Origin: Nothopassalora personata
Taxonomy: Eukaryota; Ascomycota; Dothideomycetes; Mycosphaerellales; Mycosphaerellaceae
Assembly: GCA_033816765.1 (NCBI GenBank)
Contig: JAVSIV010000067.1
Coordinates: 1-26,408 of the forward strand
Direction of reading: 5' to 3'
Length of the DNA: 26,408 nt
Part shown: in pieces, positions 10,490 to 18,216 of the stretch
Layout of the letters: every line of letters begins with the position of its first letter
Position numbering within the stretch: position 1 is the first letter of the stretch
The notes under the pieces: model-generated
What the model saw: only the letters and a program-made list of their open reading frames with translations
The model's database searches: none
What the model was told of the DNA's origin: nothing
Position numbers and translations under genes: made by a program

Positions 10490-11373
10490 CTATAGCCTTT
10501 GCTAACAGTTTCGTAGGTTCCTTTCTAGTTCCTAGGTATTTTCTAATTCGTCGTATCCTCTCTATTTAATAAGGTATCGCTAACCTTTCTTATCTAGGAT
10601 TTTTTCGACTTTAAATTCGTTTTCTACTTCTAGCTCGAAATAGAAGCTTTCCTAGTAGGGTGTTTCGGCGTCTACGGGTTCTAACTTAGAGATGTGGAAG
10701 ACTAGGTAGATTTTTACGTTAGGTGGCAGTCGTAGACGGTAGTTAACTAGTCCTATGACTTTATTAATGAAAAATAGTCCGACCTTAACGTAATCTAGTT
10801 TCTTAGTCTATCTTCTTATTCTTAAGTTTTTTATAAGGAGATAGACCTTATCCCCCTCTTTTAGTAGAGGTGCCATTTTTCTCGTGTCCTACCGTTATCG
10901 AGATAGTTTATATTATATATCTTCGATCGACTTACGTGTTTCTTTATGCACTTCCTTAAGAGTGTCCGTCGTTACGATCGCTCTTTCGGCTTATAGGTAG
11001 GATCTAGGTGTTCTAAATAGGTTAGGATCTTTACTAAAGTTCGTATAGAATAGTATCGTTGAAGTTGTCTCCGATTTGTAGTTGTTTAGTGCAATCTACG
11101 CTATTAGCAGTAATAAAACCTAGTTGTCTTATGCGTAGTTAATATAGTGTCGTAGGTATTATTCTAGCGTCTAATTTATTCTCTTAGTTTGTCCGTCTAT
11201 TTCTAGATAGTATGCTATTAACAGTTTATGTTTAATTCCGATCGTTCCTATAAGCGTCTTCTAGTAGTTTAATGTAAATAGCTTATCTCTGTCCGTTATA
11301 AACGCTTAAGGGAATCTATAGTATCGGATAAGTCTATCTAGTATAAGGTATCCGAGCTGCTCTACATTACATG
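10490..11373 (-). mobile_element. Older RIPped Ty3 copy, 3' part (integrase C-terminus and chromodomain)
   Basis: The reverse complement aligns by eye with the pol 3' region of the young element. The chromodomain-coding stretch (equivalent to 17460-17590) is at about 10500-10640 and the integrase C-terminal region is to its right. Differences are overwhelmingly CA to TA and TG to TA, producing stops throughout. The copy is interrupted at 11369-11373 by insertion of the young element and resumes at 18743. Its own 3' LTR is not recognisable further left. Confidence 0.85.
11369..11373. repeat. Target site duplication ACATG, left
   Basis: ACATG directly precedes the TGTTACGG end of the 5' LTR and is repeated at 18743-18747 directly after the 3' LTR end. 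The 5-bp length is normal for Ty3/gypsy integrase. The exact match supports a single, undisturbed insertion. Confidence 0.95.
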
Positions 11374-11531
11374 TGTTACGGATCGGATTGGGCCTGCAAC
11401 CGCAAGCCAATCAGATACCTCACAGTTAAGCGGGCGCAGCCGCTGCAAAGTGTGTTACGGATCGGATTGGGCCTGCAACCGCAAGCCAATCAGATACCTC
11501 ACAGTTAAGCGGGCGCAGCCGCTGCAAAGTG
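11374..11531 (+). repeat. 79-bp tandem duplication including the LTR terminus
   Basis: Two exact 79-bp units, each starting TGTTACGGATCGG and ending GCTGCAAAGTG. The same pair is present in the 3' LTR at 18217-18374, so it was inherited through reverse transcription. Each LTR therefore carries two copies of its integrase-recognised 5' end. The outer one was used, since it abuts the target duplication. Confidence 0.95.
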
Positions 11532-11645
11532 CTCTGCTGATCTGCTTGATCTGTCGAACAGATCAACAGATCAGAGCAGAGTACGACGCGAGACGATCTG
11601 CTGCTCTGTTTGATCTGTCGAACAGATCAACGGATTAAACAGATC
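11532..11645 (+). repeat. Two large inverted repeats in U3
   Basis: The first hairpin (11532-11581) pairs CTCTGCT with AGCAGAG, GATCTG with CAGATC, and TTGATCTGT with ACAGATCAA around a CGA loop. The second (11595-11645) reuses the TTGATCTGT-CGA-ACAGATCAA core inside an outer GATCTG/CAGATC pair. The solo LTR of the related family has a comparable nested hairpin at 21966-22009. These may be protein-binding sites or transcript structures; the role is unknown. Confidence 0.8.
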
Positions 11646-11665
11646 AAGACTATGAATCTCCTTTG

Positions 11666-11671
11666 TATTTA
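11666..11671 (+). promoter_or_regulatory. Putative TATA box of the LTR promoter
   Basis: TATTTA lies about 30 bp before the predicted transcript start (around 11699) that the self-priming model requires. The related solo LTR has TATATAG at 22058-22064 at a matching place. Support is positional only. Confidence 0.45.
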
Positions 11672-11698
11672 GGAGCGCTGAGAATCCCTTATGGCTTC

Positions 11699-11709
11699 GA
11701 GGCGTTCAA
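11699..11709 (+). promoter_or_regulatory. Predicted transcript 5' end / self-primer segment
   Basis: GAGGCGTTCAA here is complementary to TTGAACGCC(C)TC just inside the 5' LTR (11903-11914): nine consecutive pairs, then a one-base bulge and three more. In Tf1-type elements the mRNA 5' end folds back onto the primer site and primes reverse transcription. The TATA-like box about 30 bp upstream fits a start here. Confidence 0.5.
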
Positions 11710-11902
11710 CTCACTGTTCAATATCACTGTTTGGAATACACCACAACCCAACCTCTGCCTCATTGTTTCTTGAGCCTTTGTAAGGTCAAGACACTACTGC
11801 TTCATCACTCTCCCTCAAACTTCCCATCGGCCCGAGAACAAACCCGATTGAGCTTGTCTTCTTGACTTGTGATATCATTAGGTTATACCAAACCTAACAG
11901 CT

Positions 11903-11914
11903 TTGAACGCCCTC
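11903..11914 (+). promoter_or_regulatory. Putative self-priming primer binding site
   Basis: It lies three bases after the 5' LTR end and five bases before the gag ATG. There is no TGG-initiated tRNA-type site adjacent to the LTR. Instead TTGAACGCC pairs perfectly with 11701-11709 in the LTR. Self-priming is established for the Tf1/sushi group, to which chromodomain elements like this one are related. An unusual tRNA primer cannot be excluded. Confidence 0.5.
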
Positions 11915-11918
11915 TACG

Positions 11919-14213
11919 ATGGGAGACCGACAGAGTGAACGGGGAACACCCGCCCCCAGTGAAGCAGGCAGAGCCCGACGACCTCAGACCGCAAACGATG
12001 CTATCAATGCCTTGGCTACTCATACAGGCAACGACACCCTCAAGGTTGGCAAGCCAGAATTCTACTATGGCGATCGAGACAAGTTCGACACTTGGGTTGC
12101 TCAGATGGATATGTACTTCTTGTTCAACTCCATGGCTGAGAACCTCAAGCCTGTCTTTGCCACTACCTTCCTGAGAGGACGAGCACAGCATTGGGTCAAA
12201 CCCTTCCTTAGGACCTACCTGGACAGCAACGGCAACGACAACGCTAACGGGATCTTTACGTCTTACGGTCATCTCAAGAGCGCGATGAAGAGCGTCTTTG
12301 GCATCTCGAACGAGGTTGCTACTGCTGTACGCGTCATCCAACATCTGACCCAGAAGACATCCACTGCCGACTACGCTGCCAAATTCCAGGAGTACGCCCA
12401 GCTTACTGATTGGGACGACGAAGCACTTCAAGTCATGTACCGGAGAGGATTGAAGGAGCATGTCAAGGATGAGTTAATGAGGGACGGTCGAAGGATCGAT
12501 GACCTGGGATCTCTGGTCAAGGTCACGATCGATCTTGACGACAGACTCTACGAGAGAGCTCTAGAGCGACGATACGACTCCAAAGTATCCGGAAGAGCCG
12601 GATTTACCCCAGGCTACGACAATCGTAACAAGGGCTTTAGCGACAACTACAGTAAGCCCAGAAACAAGCCATACTACGGACCACAGCCAATGGAGCTCGA
12701 CGTCACCGAAAAGGGTCGCAAGATCAGGAACAGCAAGGGGAACAGAAGACCCCCGAGTTCAGGAAAGGAAACACGAACCTGCTATGGATGTGGCAAACCT
12801 GGCCACCTAGCAAGGGACTGTCGCGGTAAGAATATGGTGCGCCGCGAACAGTTCAACACGATGCAACGACGAACTAGTAAACTTGAGAGCAGTGTCGGGT
12901 CTCCAGAAGACACCGACTATACTCAAGGAGTGGAGGAGAGAGCTAGCGAAGGAAGCACAGAGCCTCTCCTGGACCCCTCACAGGGACGAGGAGGATACCA
13001 TGGGCAACAGATGACGGTCATTTCATCTGAATTGCGAAACCAACCACAACAGTTCAACATGATGACACGAGGTCACACCAATTCCCCACGAGGACCTATA
13101 CGAATGATCTTTCCAGACCACCCGGATGCGCAAGGAACCTGGGAACAACTCACTACAGTAGTGAGGGAACGATTCCCAGAACACGCGCGACAACGACAAG
13201 CGTGGCTCGACATTACACATAAGATCCTACAGGTCATAGAGGACTTCCCCAACGTAACGGAAGAACCCTACAGAAGTCAACGACGCGAACTCCTGACGTT
13301 CTATGAAGGAGCCCGCCAAGAAGTCCTACGACTGGACCGAACAAGGGAATTTGGAATGATGACAAGAAGAGTCGACTACGAGATCGAATCCGAATCTCGA
13401 AATGGTCACGGAAGCCTTCATTGGCGATTCTGTTACCAAGACTCGTGTCAGGTTCACTACTCCGCCAAGTTAGGAGCAGGGTATTGGCCTCAGCAGCCGC
13501 GAGGAACCCTGGGAGCGCAACACAGGCAGGATGCCAAGCTCCAGGAAGTGGACGTCGACGAATCCTGCTTCGACGACGAGGACAAGGAAAACCAGGACCC
13601 AGGATGGAACGGATCGTGGTCACCCGAACCACAGGAAGAAAGTCAAGAAACCACCGGGCTGGACAACATCCAAGAAGAACAGGATCCGGAAGAATCAAGC
13701 GACGAAGATTCCTCCGAAGGAGAAGAGAGCGACACCGACGACGACAACGAAGTCCAAACGTTTACTATGGACGCACCAAAAATGATCTTCGAATTACTCG
13801 TACATGTAATTCGGAGAAGCGAAGAAGTCTTCCCAAAGATACAGCGACGACGCTACCTGCACCCAGAACAGTTCGATCTAATGCTCGACACGATGCGAGG
13901 GATGGTCTGGAGACACCCCATCGTGGAACACGACAACGATAGCGCCAAGATCGTACAGGAGCGACCACCCATTGGAAGCAAGATGACCGCATTTGGATAC
14001 ATCACGCCGTCAGGAATAACGATCACGAATGAACTCAGGAAGTCAGTTCAGCACGTGAAAGCACTCTACTCAGAAACGCAGAAGATCCAGGAACGCAACA
14101 ACAGAGAAGCATGGAGACCAGGAGCTTCGCTACAGGTTCAAGCCGAAGCCTTGCGACACGAAATGCAACGTTCTACCCACGCATCGGGAAAAGGATCGAC
14201 TCCCCAGGAATGA
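11919..14213 (+). CDS. gag: Gag polyprotein
   Basis: A 764-residue capsid/nucleocapsid protein that would package the element RNA in cytoplasmic virus-like particles. Residues about 30-220 form a Retrotrans_gag-type capsid region (with PEFYYGDRDKFDTWVAQM and a helical QHLTQ...YRRGLKEHV part). A CCHC zinc knuckle CYGCGKPGHLARDC occupies residues 288-301 (C288, C291, H296, C301). Gag continues for 460 residues after the knuckle, which is long for the family. This tail contains three related QFNTM/QFNMM/EFGMM-like segments and a very acidic stretch (about 540-613). The start at 11919 is the first ATG in frame, 20 bp after the LTR and overlapping the leader. The 3' end overlaps pol, which is in the -1 frame. 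The equivalent C-terminal region is present in both older copies. Confidence 0.93.
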   Translation: MGDRQSERGTPAPSEAGRARRPQTANDAINALATHTGNDTLKVGKPEFYYGDRDKFDTWVAQMDMYFLFNSMAENLKPVFATTFLRGRAQHWVKPFLRTYLDSNGNDNANGIFTSYGHLKSAMKSVFGISNEVATAVRVIQHLTQKTSTADYAAKFQEYAQLTDWDDEALQVMYRRGLKEHVKDELMRDGRRIDDLGSLVKVTIDLDDRLYERALERRYDSKVSGRAGFTPGYDNRNKGFSDNYSKPRNKPYYGPQPMELDVTEKGRKIRNSKGNRRPPSSGKETRTCYGCGKPGHLARDCRGKNMVRREQFNTMQRRTSKLESSVGSPEDTDYTQGVEERASEGSTEPLLDPSQGRGGYHGQQMTVISSELRNQPQQFNMMTRGHTNSPRGPIRMIFPDHPDAQGTWEQLTTVVRERFPEHARQRQAWLDITHKILQVIEDFPNVTEEPYRSQRRELLTFYEGARQEVLRLDRTREFGMMTRRVDYEIESESRNGHGSLHWRFCYQDSCQVHYSAKLGAGYWPQQPRGTLGAQHRQDAKLQEVDVDESCFDDEDKENQDPGWNGSWSPEPQEESQETTGLDNIQEEQDPEESSDEDSSEGEESDTDDDNEVQTFTMDAPKMIFELLVHVIRRSEEVFPKIQRRRYLHPEQFDLMLDTMRGMVWRHPIVEHDNDSAKIVQERPPIGSKMTAFGYITPSGITITNELRKSVQHVKALYSETQKIQERNNREAWRPGASLQVQAEALRHEMQRSTHASGKGSTPQE

Positions 14214-17200
14214 GCGACCAAAGGGAGTTATGCAACACTACACAGGCTCAAGCATCAACAACAGTGTTTCGAACGAAGATTATCGTCAACGGGCAACGGA
14301 CATATGCCATGATAGATTCCGGAGCGAGCGGGAACTTTGCCTCCGAATCATTTGTCAAACGACACGGATTAGCTACCCGAAGAAAGGAAGAGGGGTATGA
14401 ATTGATCGCGGTAGACGGATCATCCTTACCCAGTGTGGAGCGCGAGACGATACCGCTGCCACTTGCAATCCAACAGCACCACGAGGAAATCACCTTGGAT
14501 GTTACTGACATGGCCAGTCATGACATCGTACTTGGGATGCCTTGGTTGAGAAAGCACAACCCAGTAATCGACTGGAGAAGAGGAGTACTCAGGTTTGAAC
14601 AATGCGATTGCGTTATCGACATTGAACCTACGCAGCGGCAGCGTTCGCTGGTAGATGAGGTAAGACAGCTAAATAGGATACAGCTTGCACCGACTAGAAG
14701 GACAGAAGAACCACCTTCGACTGGGATAGACACCGACTTGGGGCAGTTGGGTCATGACATCACCGGAACGGATGGAAGTAACGCACCATCGAAGAATACC
14801 AACATTTCGGAGTTGGATATTCCCAAAGAATATCGCAAGTGGTCGCGACTCTTTGAAGAGGAAAGAGGCAGGGACGCCTTACCTAAACACGCACCATGGG
14901 ATCATAAGATAAACATTCAGCCAGGAAAAGAGCCTCCATGGGGACCCCTATATCAAATGTCCGAAAAAGAGCTCCAGACCTTACGGGAATGGCTGAAGGA
15001 GAAGCTAGCGAAAGGTTGGATACAGCGGTCCACCTCAAGCGCAGGCGCTCCATGCATGTTCGTTCCAAAACCAAACGGGAAACTACGACTCGTACAAGAC
15101 TACCGGAAGTTGAACGAGATCACGATCAAAAACCGATATCCGCTACCGAACATCGAAGAAGCACAGGACAGATTAACCGGATCAGACTGGTACACCAAGA
15201 TCGACCTACGAGATGCCTTCTACGCTATACGAATGGCGGAAGGAGAAGAATGGAAAACCGCTTTCAGAACACGATACGGACTATACGAGTTTAAGGTCAT
15301 GCCAATGGGATTGACCAACGCACCCGCATCCTGCCAGGACCTTGTCAACGAAACACTTAGAGACCTACTCGACGTATGCGTCATCGCATATATGGACGAC
15401 ATACTGGTCTATACCAAAGGATCCCTCCAGGAGCACATCAAGCAAGTCCAGGACGTATTTGAACGGCTCACCGGAGCAGGGTTCAAGACAGCACCAGAGA
15501 AATGCGAGTTCCACAGGAAAGAAGTCAAATTCTTGGGCTTCATCATCAGCACCACGGGGATCGCGATCGACCCTGCAAAGACACAATCGATCAGAGAATG
15601 GCCAGAACCAAAGTCAGTCAAGGACGTACAATCGTTCCTTGGACTAGCCAACTACAACCGGAAATTCATCAAGGACTATTCGAAAACAGCAGCACCAATA
15701 ACGATGCTTACGAGGAAAGACGTCAACTGGAAATGGGGAAAGGAACAATCTGACGCGTTCCAACGACTCAAGGAGCAATGCGTGTCAGCCCCCACGCTTC
15801 GACTATTCGATGGTAGCAAGGAAGTCCACATCGAGACCGACGCGTCCGATATGGCAATAGGCGCATGTCTAACACAGACACACGATGGGAAGCGACACCC
15901 AGTAGCCTATTACTCCCGAAAAATGACCACGGCGGAACAGAACTACGACATCCATGACAAGGAACTTCTAGCCATAGTTGCTGCCATGCAACATTGGAGA
16001 GTATACGTCGAAGGACCACCAAAGTTAACGATTCTATCAGACCACAAGAATCTCACATACTTTACGACAACAAAGGAACTTACCCGAAGGCAAGCCCGCT
16101 GGTCGGAGCTGCTGGGACAGTACAAGTTCGAGATCAAATATACTCCAGGGACAGAGAACGGCCGCGCCGACGCGCTGAGCCGAAGAAGCGACTACATGGA
16201 AGGAAAAGAACCAGTGCAACACAAGATACTCAAGACAAACCCCGACAGAAGTCTTAGTGCCAACACGAAAGAGTTCAACAACATCGTGCGGATACTACGC
16301 GACACAGAAGAACAATTCCCAATATCGCAAGGGAAATACCAAGTGCCAAAGGACCGAGAGGAAGAATGTATACGACAACATCACGACGATCCGCTGTACG
16401 GACACCCTGGAACAACGAAAACAGTGGACCTCATACAACGCAGCTTCTCATTTCCACAGATGAGACAAAAAGTGCTACGCTACGTCAAACGCTGTGTACA
16501 CTGTCAACAGAACAAGGCTGCCCGACATGCAAAATACGGTCACCTTCAATTCAGGACTCCTCCTACGAAACCATGGGACGAAGTCACGATGGATTTCATC
16601 ACCAAACTCCCCATCTCACGGGATCAAGTCACCGAACAACCCTACGACATGATACTGGTCATGGTTGACAGACTTACAAAGTATACACACTTCATCGCAG
16701 CATCAGAGACATACACTGCAGAACAGCTCGGATACTTGATACTGGACAGGTTGATCCGATACCATGGATTCCCAGAAGTTTTCATCACGGACAGAGACAA
16801 GCTGTTCACTTCCAATTACTGGAAAACACTCATGGGAACAATCGGCATCAAACATAAACTGTCAACAGCCTACCATCCGGAGACCGACGGACAAACGGAA
16901 AGAGCAAATCAAACCTTGGAACAATATCTACGGCACTACATCAACCATACACAAGACAATTGGGTTTCACTGCTGCCAATGGCACAGATTGCACTGAACA
17001 ACCACAAATCAGAGACAACTTCTACGACGCCATTCTATGCGAACTTTGGAAAGGATCCTAACCTGTTTGGAGAACCTGGATTCCACCCACAGGCCGAAAG
17101 AGCAATCGTGACGACGGATACTCTTAAGGAAGTGCACAAAGAAGCGCAAAAAGCGATCACGGATGCACAACATAAACTGTCTCACCAACGACAAGATGGC

Positions 17201-17683
17201 AGAAAAATGGCGCCTCTGCTTAAAGAGGGGGATAAGGTCTATCTCCTCACAAAAAACTTGAAAACAAGGAGACAGACCAAGAAGCTGGATCATGTCAAGG
17301 TCGGACCATTTTTCATTGACAGAATCGTCGGACCAGTCAACTACCGCCTACGCCTACCACCCGACGCAAAGATCCACCCAGTCTTCCATGTTTCCAGGCT
17401 GGAACCCGCGGACGCCGAAACACCTTGCCAAGAGAACTTCCATTTCGAGCCGGAAGCAGAGAACGAATTCGAAGTCGAAAAAATCCTGAACAAGAAAGGT
17501 CAGCGATACCTTGTCAAGTGGAAAGGATACGACGAATCAGAAAATACCTGGGAACCGAGAGAGAACCTCAAGAATTGCCGGGTGCTCCTGATGGAGTACC
17601 TCCGACACCAGAAGAAACCCGGAGCGAAGAAGGACCGTACAACCAGAAATCCGACGACACGTCGTATCCCTGATCGACCATGA
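14111..17683 (+). CDS. pol: Pol polyprotein: protease, RT, RNase H, integrase, chromodomain
   Basis: The open frame begins at 14033, after a stop at 14030-14032. The first ATG is 14111, but expression as a Gag-Pol fusion by -1 frameshifting at 14186 is more likely. Numbering from ATG 14111: retropepsin with D69-S-G, and VLGMPWL at 140-146; reverse transcriptase with the Y427-M-D-D box; RNase H with D577, E618, D644 and D687; integrase zinc domain with H757/H758, H765, C795 and C798; DDE core D828, D894, E930 (35 residues between the last two); GPY/F-type module around 1063-1083 (VGPFF); chromodomain about 1118-1165 with likely aromatic-cage residues F1120, W1137 and Y1140. All key residues are present. 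The C-terminus overlaps the 3' end of the antisense ORF. Confidence 0.96.
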   Translation: METRSFATGSSRSLATRNATFYPRIGKRIDSPGMSDQRELCNTTQAQASTTVFRTKIIVNGQRTYAMIDSGASGNFASESFVKRHGLATRRKEEGYELIAVDGSSLPSVERETIPLPLAIQQHHEEITLDVTDMASHDIVLGMPWLRKHNPVIDWRRGVLRFEQCDCVIDIEPTQRQRSLVDEVRQLNRIQLAPTRRTEEPPSTGIDTDLGQLGHDITGTDGSNAPSKNTNISELDIPKEYRKWSRLFEEERGRDALPKHAPWDHKINIQPGKEPPWGPLYQMSEKELQTLREWLKEKLAKGWIQRSTSSAGAPCMFVPKPNGKLRLVQDYRKLNEITIKNRYPLPNIEEAQDRLTGSDWYTKIDLRDAFYAIRMAEGEEWKTAFRTRYGLYEFKVMPMGLTNAPASCQDLVNETLRDLLDVCVIAYMDDILVYTKGSLQEHIKQVQDVFERLTGAGFKTAPEKCEFHRKEVKFLGFIISTTGIAIDPAKTQSIREWPEPKSVKDVQSFLGLANYNRKFIKDYSKTAAPITMLTRKDVNWKWGKEQSDAFQRLKEQCVSAPTLRLFDGSKEVHIETDASDMAIGACLTQTHDGKRHPVAYYSRKMTTAEQNYDIHDKELLAIVAAMQHWRVYVEGPPKLTILSDHKNLTYFTTTKELTRRQARWSELLGQYKFEIKYTPGTENGRADALSRRSDYMEGKEPVQHKILKTNPDRSLSANTKEFNNIVRILRDTEEQFPISQGKYQVPKDREEECIRQHHDDPLYGHPGTTKTVDLIQRSFSFPQMRQKVLRYVKRCVHCQQNKAARHAKYGHLQFRTPPTKPWDEVTMDFITKLPISRDQVTEQPYDMILVMVDRLTKYTHFIAASETYTAEQLGYLILDRLIRYHGFPEVFITDRDKLFTSNYWKTLMGTIGIKHKLSTAYHPETDGQTERANQTLEQYLRHYINHTQDNWVSLLPMAQIALNNHKSETTSTTPFYANFGKDPNLFGEPGFHPQAERAIVTTDTLKEVHKEAQKAITDAQHKLSHQRQDGRKMAPLLKEGDKVYLLTKNLKTRRQTKKLDHVKVGPFFIDRIVGPVNYRLRLPPDAKIHPVFHVSRLEPADAETPCQENFHFEPEAENEFEVEKILNKKGQRYLVKWKGYDESENTWEPRENLKNCRVLLMEYLRHQKKPGAKKDRTTRNPTTRRIPDRP
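14186..14228 (+). promoter_or_regulatory. -1 ribosomal frameshift signal (gag to pol)
   Basis: In the gag frame the sequence reads tcG GGA AAA, so GGGAAAA (14186-14192) is a canonical X-XXY-YYZ slippery heptamer. Six bases later ACTCCC (14199-14204) can pair with GGGAGT (14223-14228), giving a stem at the usual spacing; G14198-T14229 can extend it. A possible pseudoknot partner is TGAGC (14211-14215) with GCTCA (14246-14250), though the connecting loop is long. The gag stop TGA (14211-14213) lies inside the loop. Pol is open in the -1 frame from 14033. The heptamer and stem core are also present in both RIPped copies (heptamer at 23832-23838 plus, 21272-21278 minus). Confidence 0.8.
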
Positions 17684-18128
17684 GCCCCCAGGTGTTAGGA
17701 GACAGGTGAAAGTCCAGCGACTCCTGCTGCTCCAGCTCCGACAAGGCTGCGGACTCCACAGCAATGGCCTCGTCGGCTCTCTGATCCACGAGCTCCATTT
17801 GCTTCCGAAGCCGCTCCTCCTTTGCGTATGCAGTGTTCAGAGTCTCCCGAGCACGCTCTTGAGCCTCGCGGGCCTCCTTAATCTGCCTCTCCAACTTCTT
17901 CTTCTCACCGATCAGACGATCGAACTCGGAACGCGACACCTTCACGTCACAACGAACGTTGCGACGCACACACTCGTTGCACCGCCCCGACGACACGTGT
18001 ACCTTGCACACGCGCGAATGCGCTCGACAGTTGGAACAAGACCGAACCATTATCTCTCCAAAACTTTCGATCGTTTCTGCTAACTTGAGGCGACGAGAGG
18101 TGCTGGATGAAGATGACACCTTTGGCAT
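17568..18128 (-). CDS. Antisense ORF: Zn2Cys6-like cluster plus coiled coil
   Basis: A 186-residue frame opposite in direction to gag-pol, filling the space between pol and the 3' LTR and overlapping the last 116 bp of pol. Cysteines C31, C34, C41, C50, C53 and C60 have the spacing C-x2-C-x6-C-x8-C-x2-C-x6-C, which fits the fungal Zn2Cys6 binuclear cluster. The basic residues usual between cysteines 2 and 3 are weaker here (RAHSRV). Residues about 66-135 are rich in Glu, Lys, Arg, Ala and Leu with heptad character, a probable coiled coil for dimerisation. An N-terminal Ser run precedes the cluster. Family knowledge suggests DNA binding; a regulator of element or host transcription is inference. 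It would need a promoter in or near the 3' LTR. A related broken frame lies in the equivalent place beside the older copy (9460-10260), which argues against chance. Confidence 0.65.
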   Translation of the reverse strand: MPKVSSSSSTSRRLKLAETIESFGEIMVRSCSNCRAHSRVCKVHVSSGRCNECVRRNVRCDVKVSRSEFDRLIGEKKKLERQIKEAREAQERARETLNTAYAKEERLRKQMELVDQRADEAIAVESAALSELEQQESLDFHLSPNTWGLMVDQGYDVSSDFWLYGPSSLRVSSGVGGTPSGAPGNS

Positions 18129-18203
18129 GATGAGAACATGGACAAAGAAACGACGACGGCCGAGGCAACAGAGTTATGACCTCAGCTCGTGGCGAGCTAG
18201 GCT

Positions 18204-18216
18204 AAGAGGGGGATGG
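18204..18216 (+). promoter_or_regulatory. Polypurine tract
   Basis: AAGAGGGGGATGG, almost all purine, directly abuts the TGTTACGG start of the 3' LTR. It would be the RNase H-resistant primer for plus-strand DNA synthesis. Confidence 0.85.

Larger units (their letters stand above)
11374..11899 (+). repeat. 5' LTR (526 bp)
   Basis: It starts TGTTACGG and ends CCTAACA, the usual TG...CA ends. It contains a 79-bp tandem duplication of its own 5' end (11374-11452, 11453-11531), two large hairpins (11532-11581, 11595-11645), a TATA-like box (11666-11671) and a predicted transcript start near 11699. On that basis U3 is about 11374-11698 and R/U5 about 11699-11899. I see no difference from the 3' LTR. 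Confidence 0.96.

Noticed and set aside
11450..11638. Small ORF in the LTR (repeated at 18293-18481)
   Set aside because: It spans the tandem duplication and hairpins in U3, upstream of the predicted transcript start; there is no sign of coding selection.
11919..11935. tRNA-type primer site starting TGGGAGACC
   Set aside because: It lies 21 bp inside the LTR end and overlaps the gag start codon; the self-complementary site directly after the LTR is a better candidate.
11883..12461. 192-codon open frame antisense to gag
   Set aside because: It lies wholly within the well-supported gag frame, shows no domain and has composition expected of a shadow frame.
13421..13942. 173-codon Arg-rich plus-strand frame inside gag
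   Set aside because: Arg/Thr-rich translation produced by the acidic gag codons read out of frame; no independent evidence of coding.
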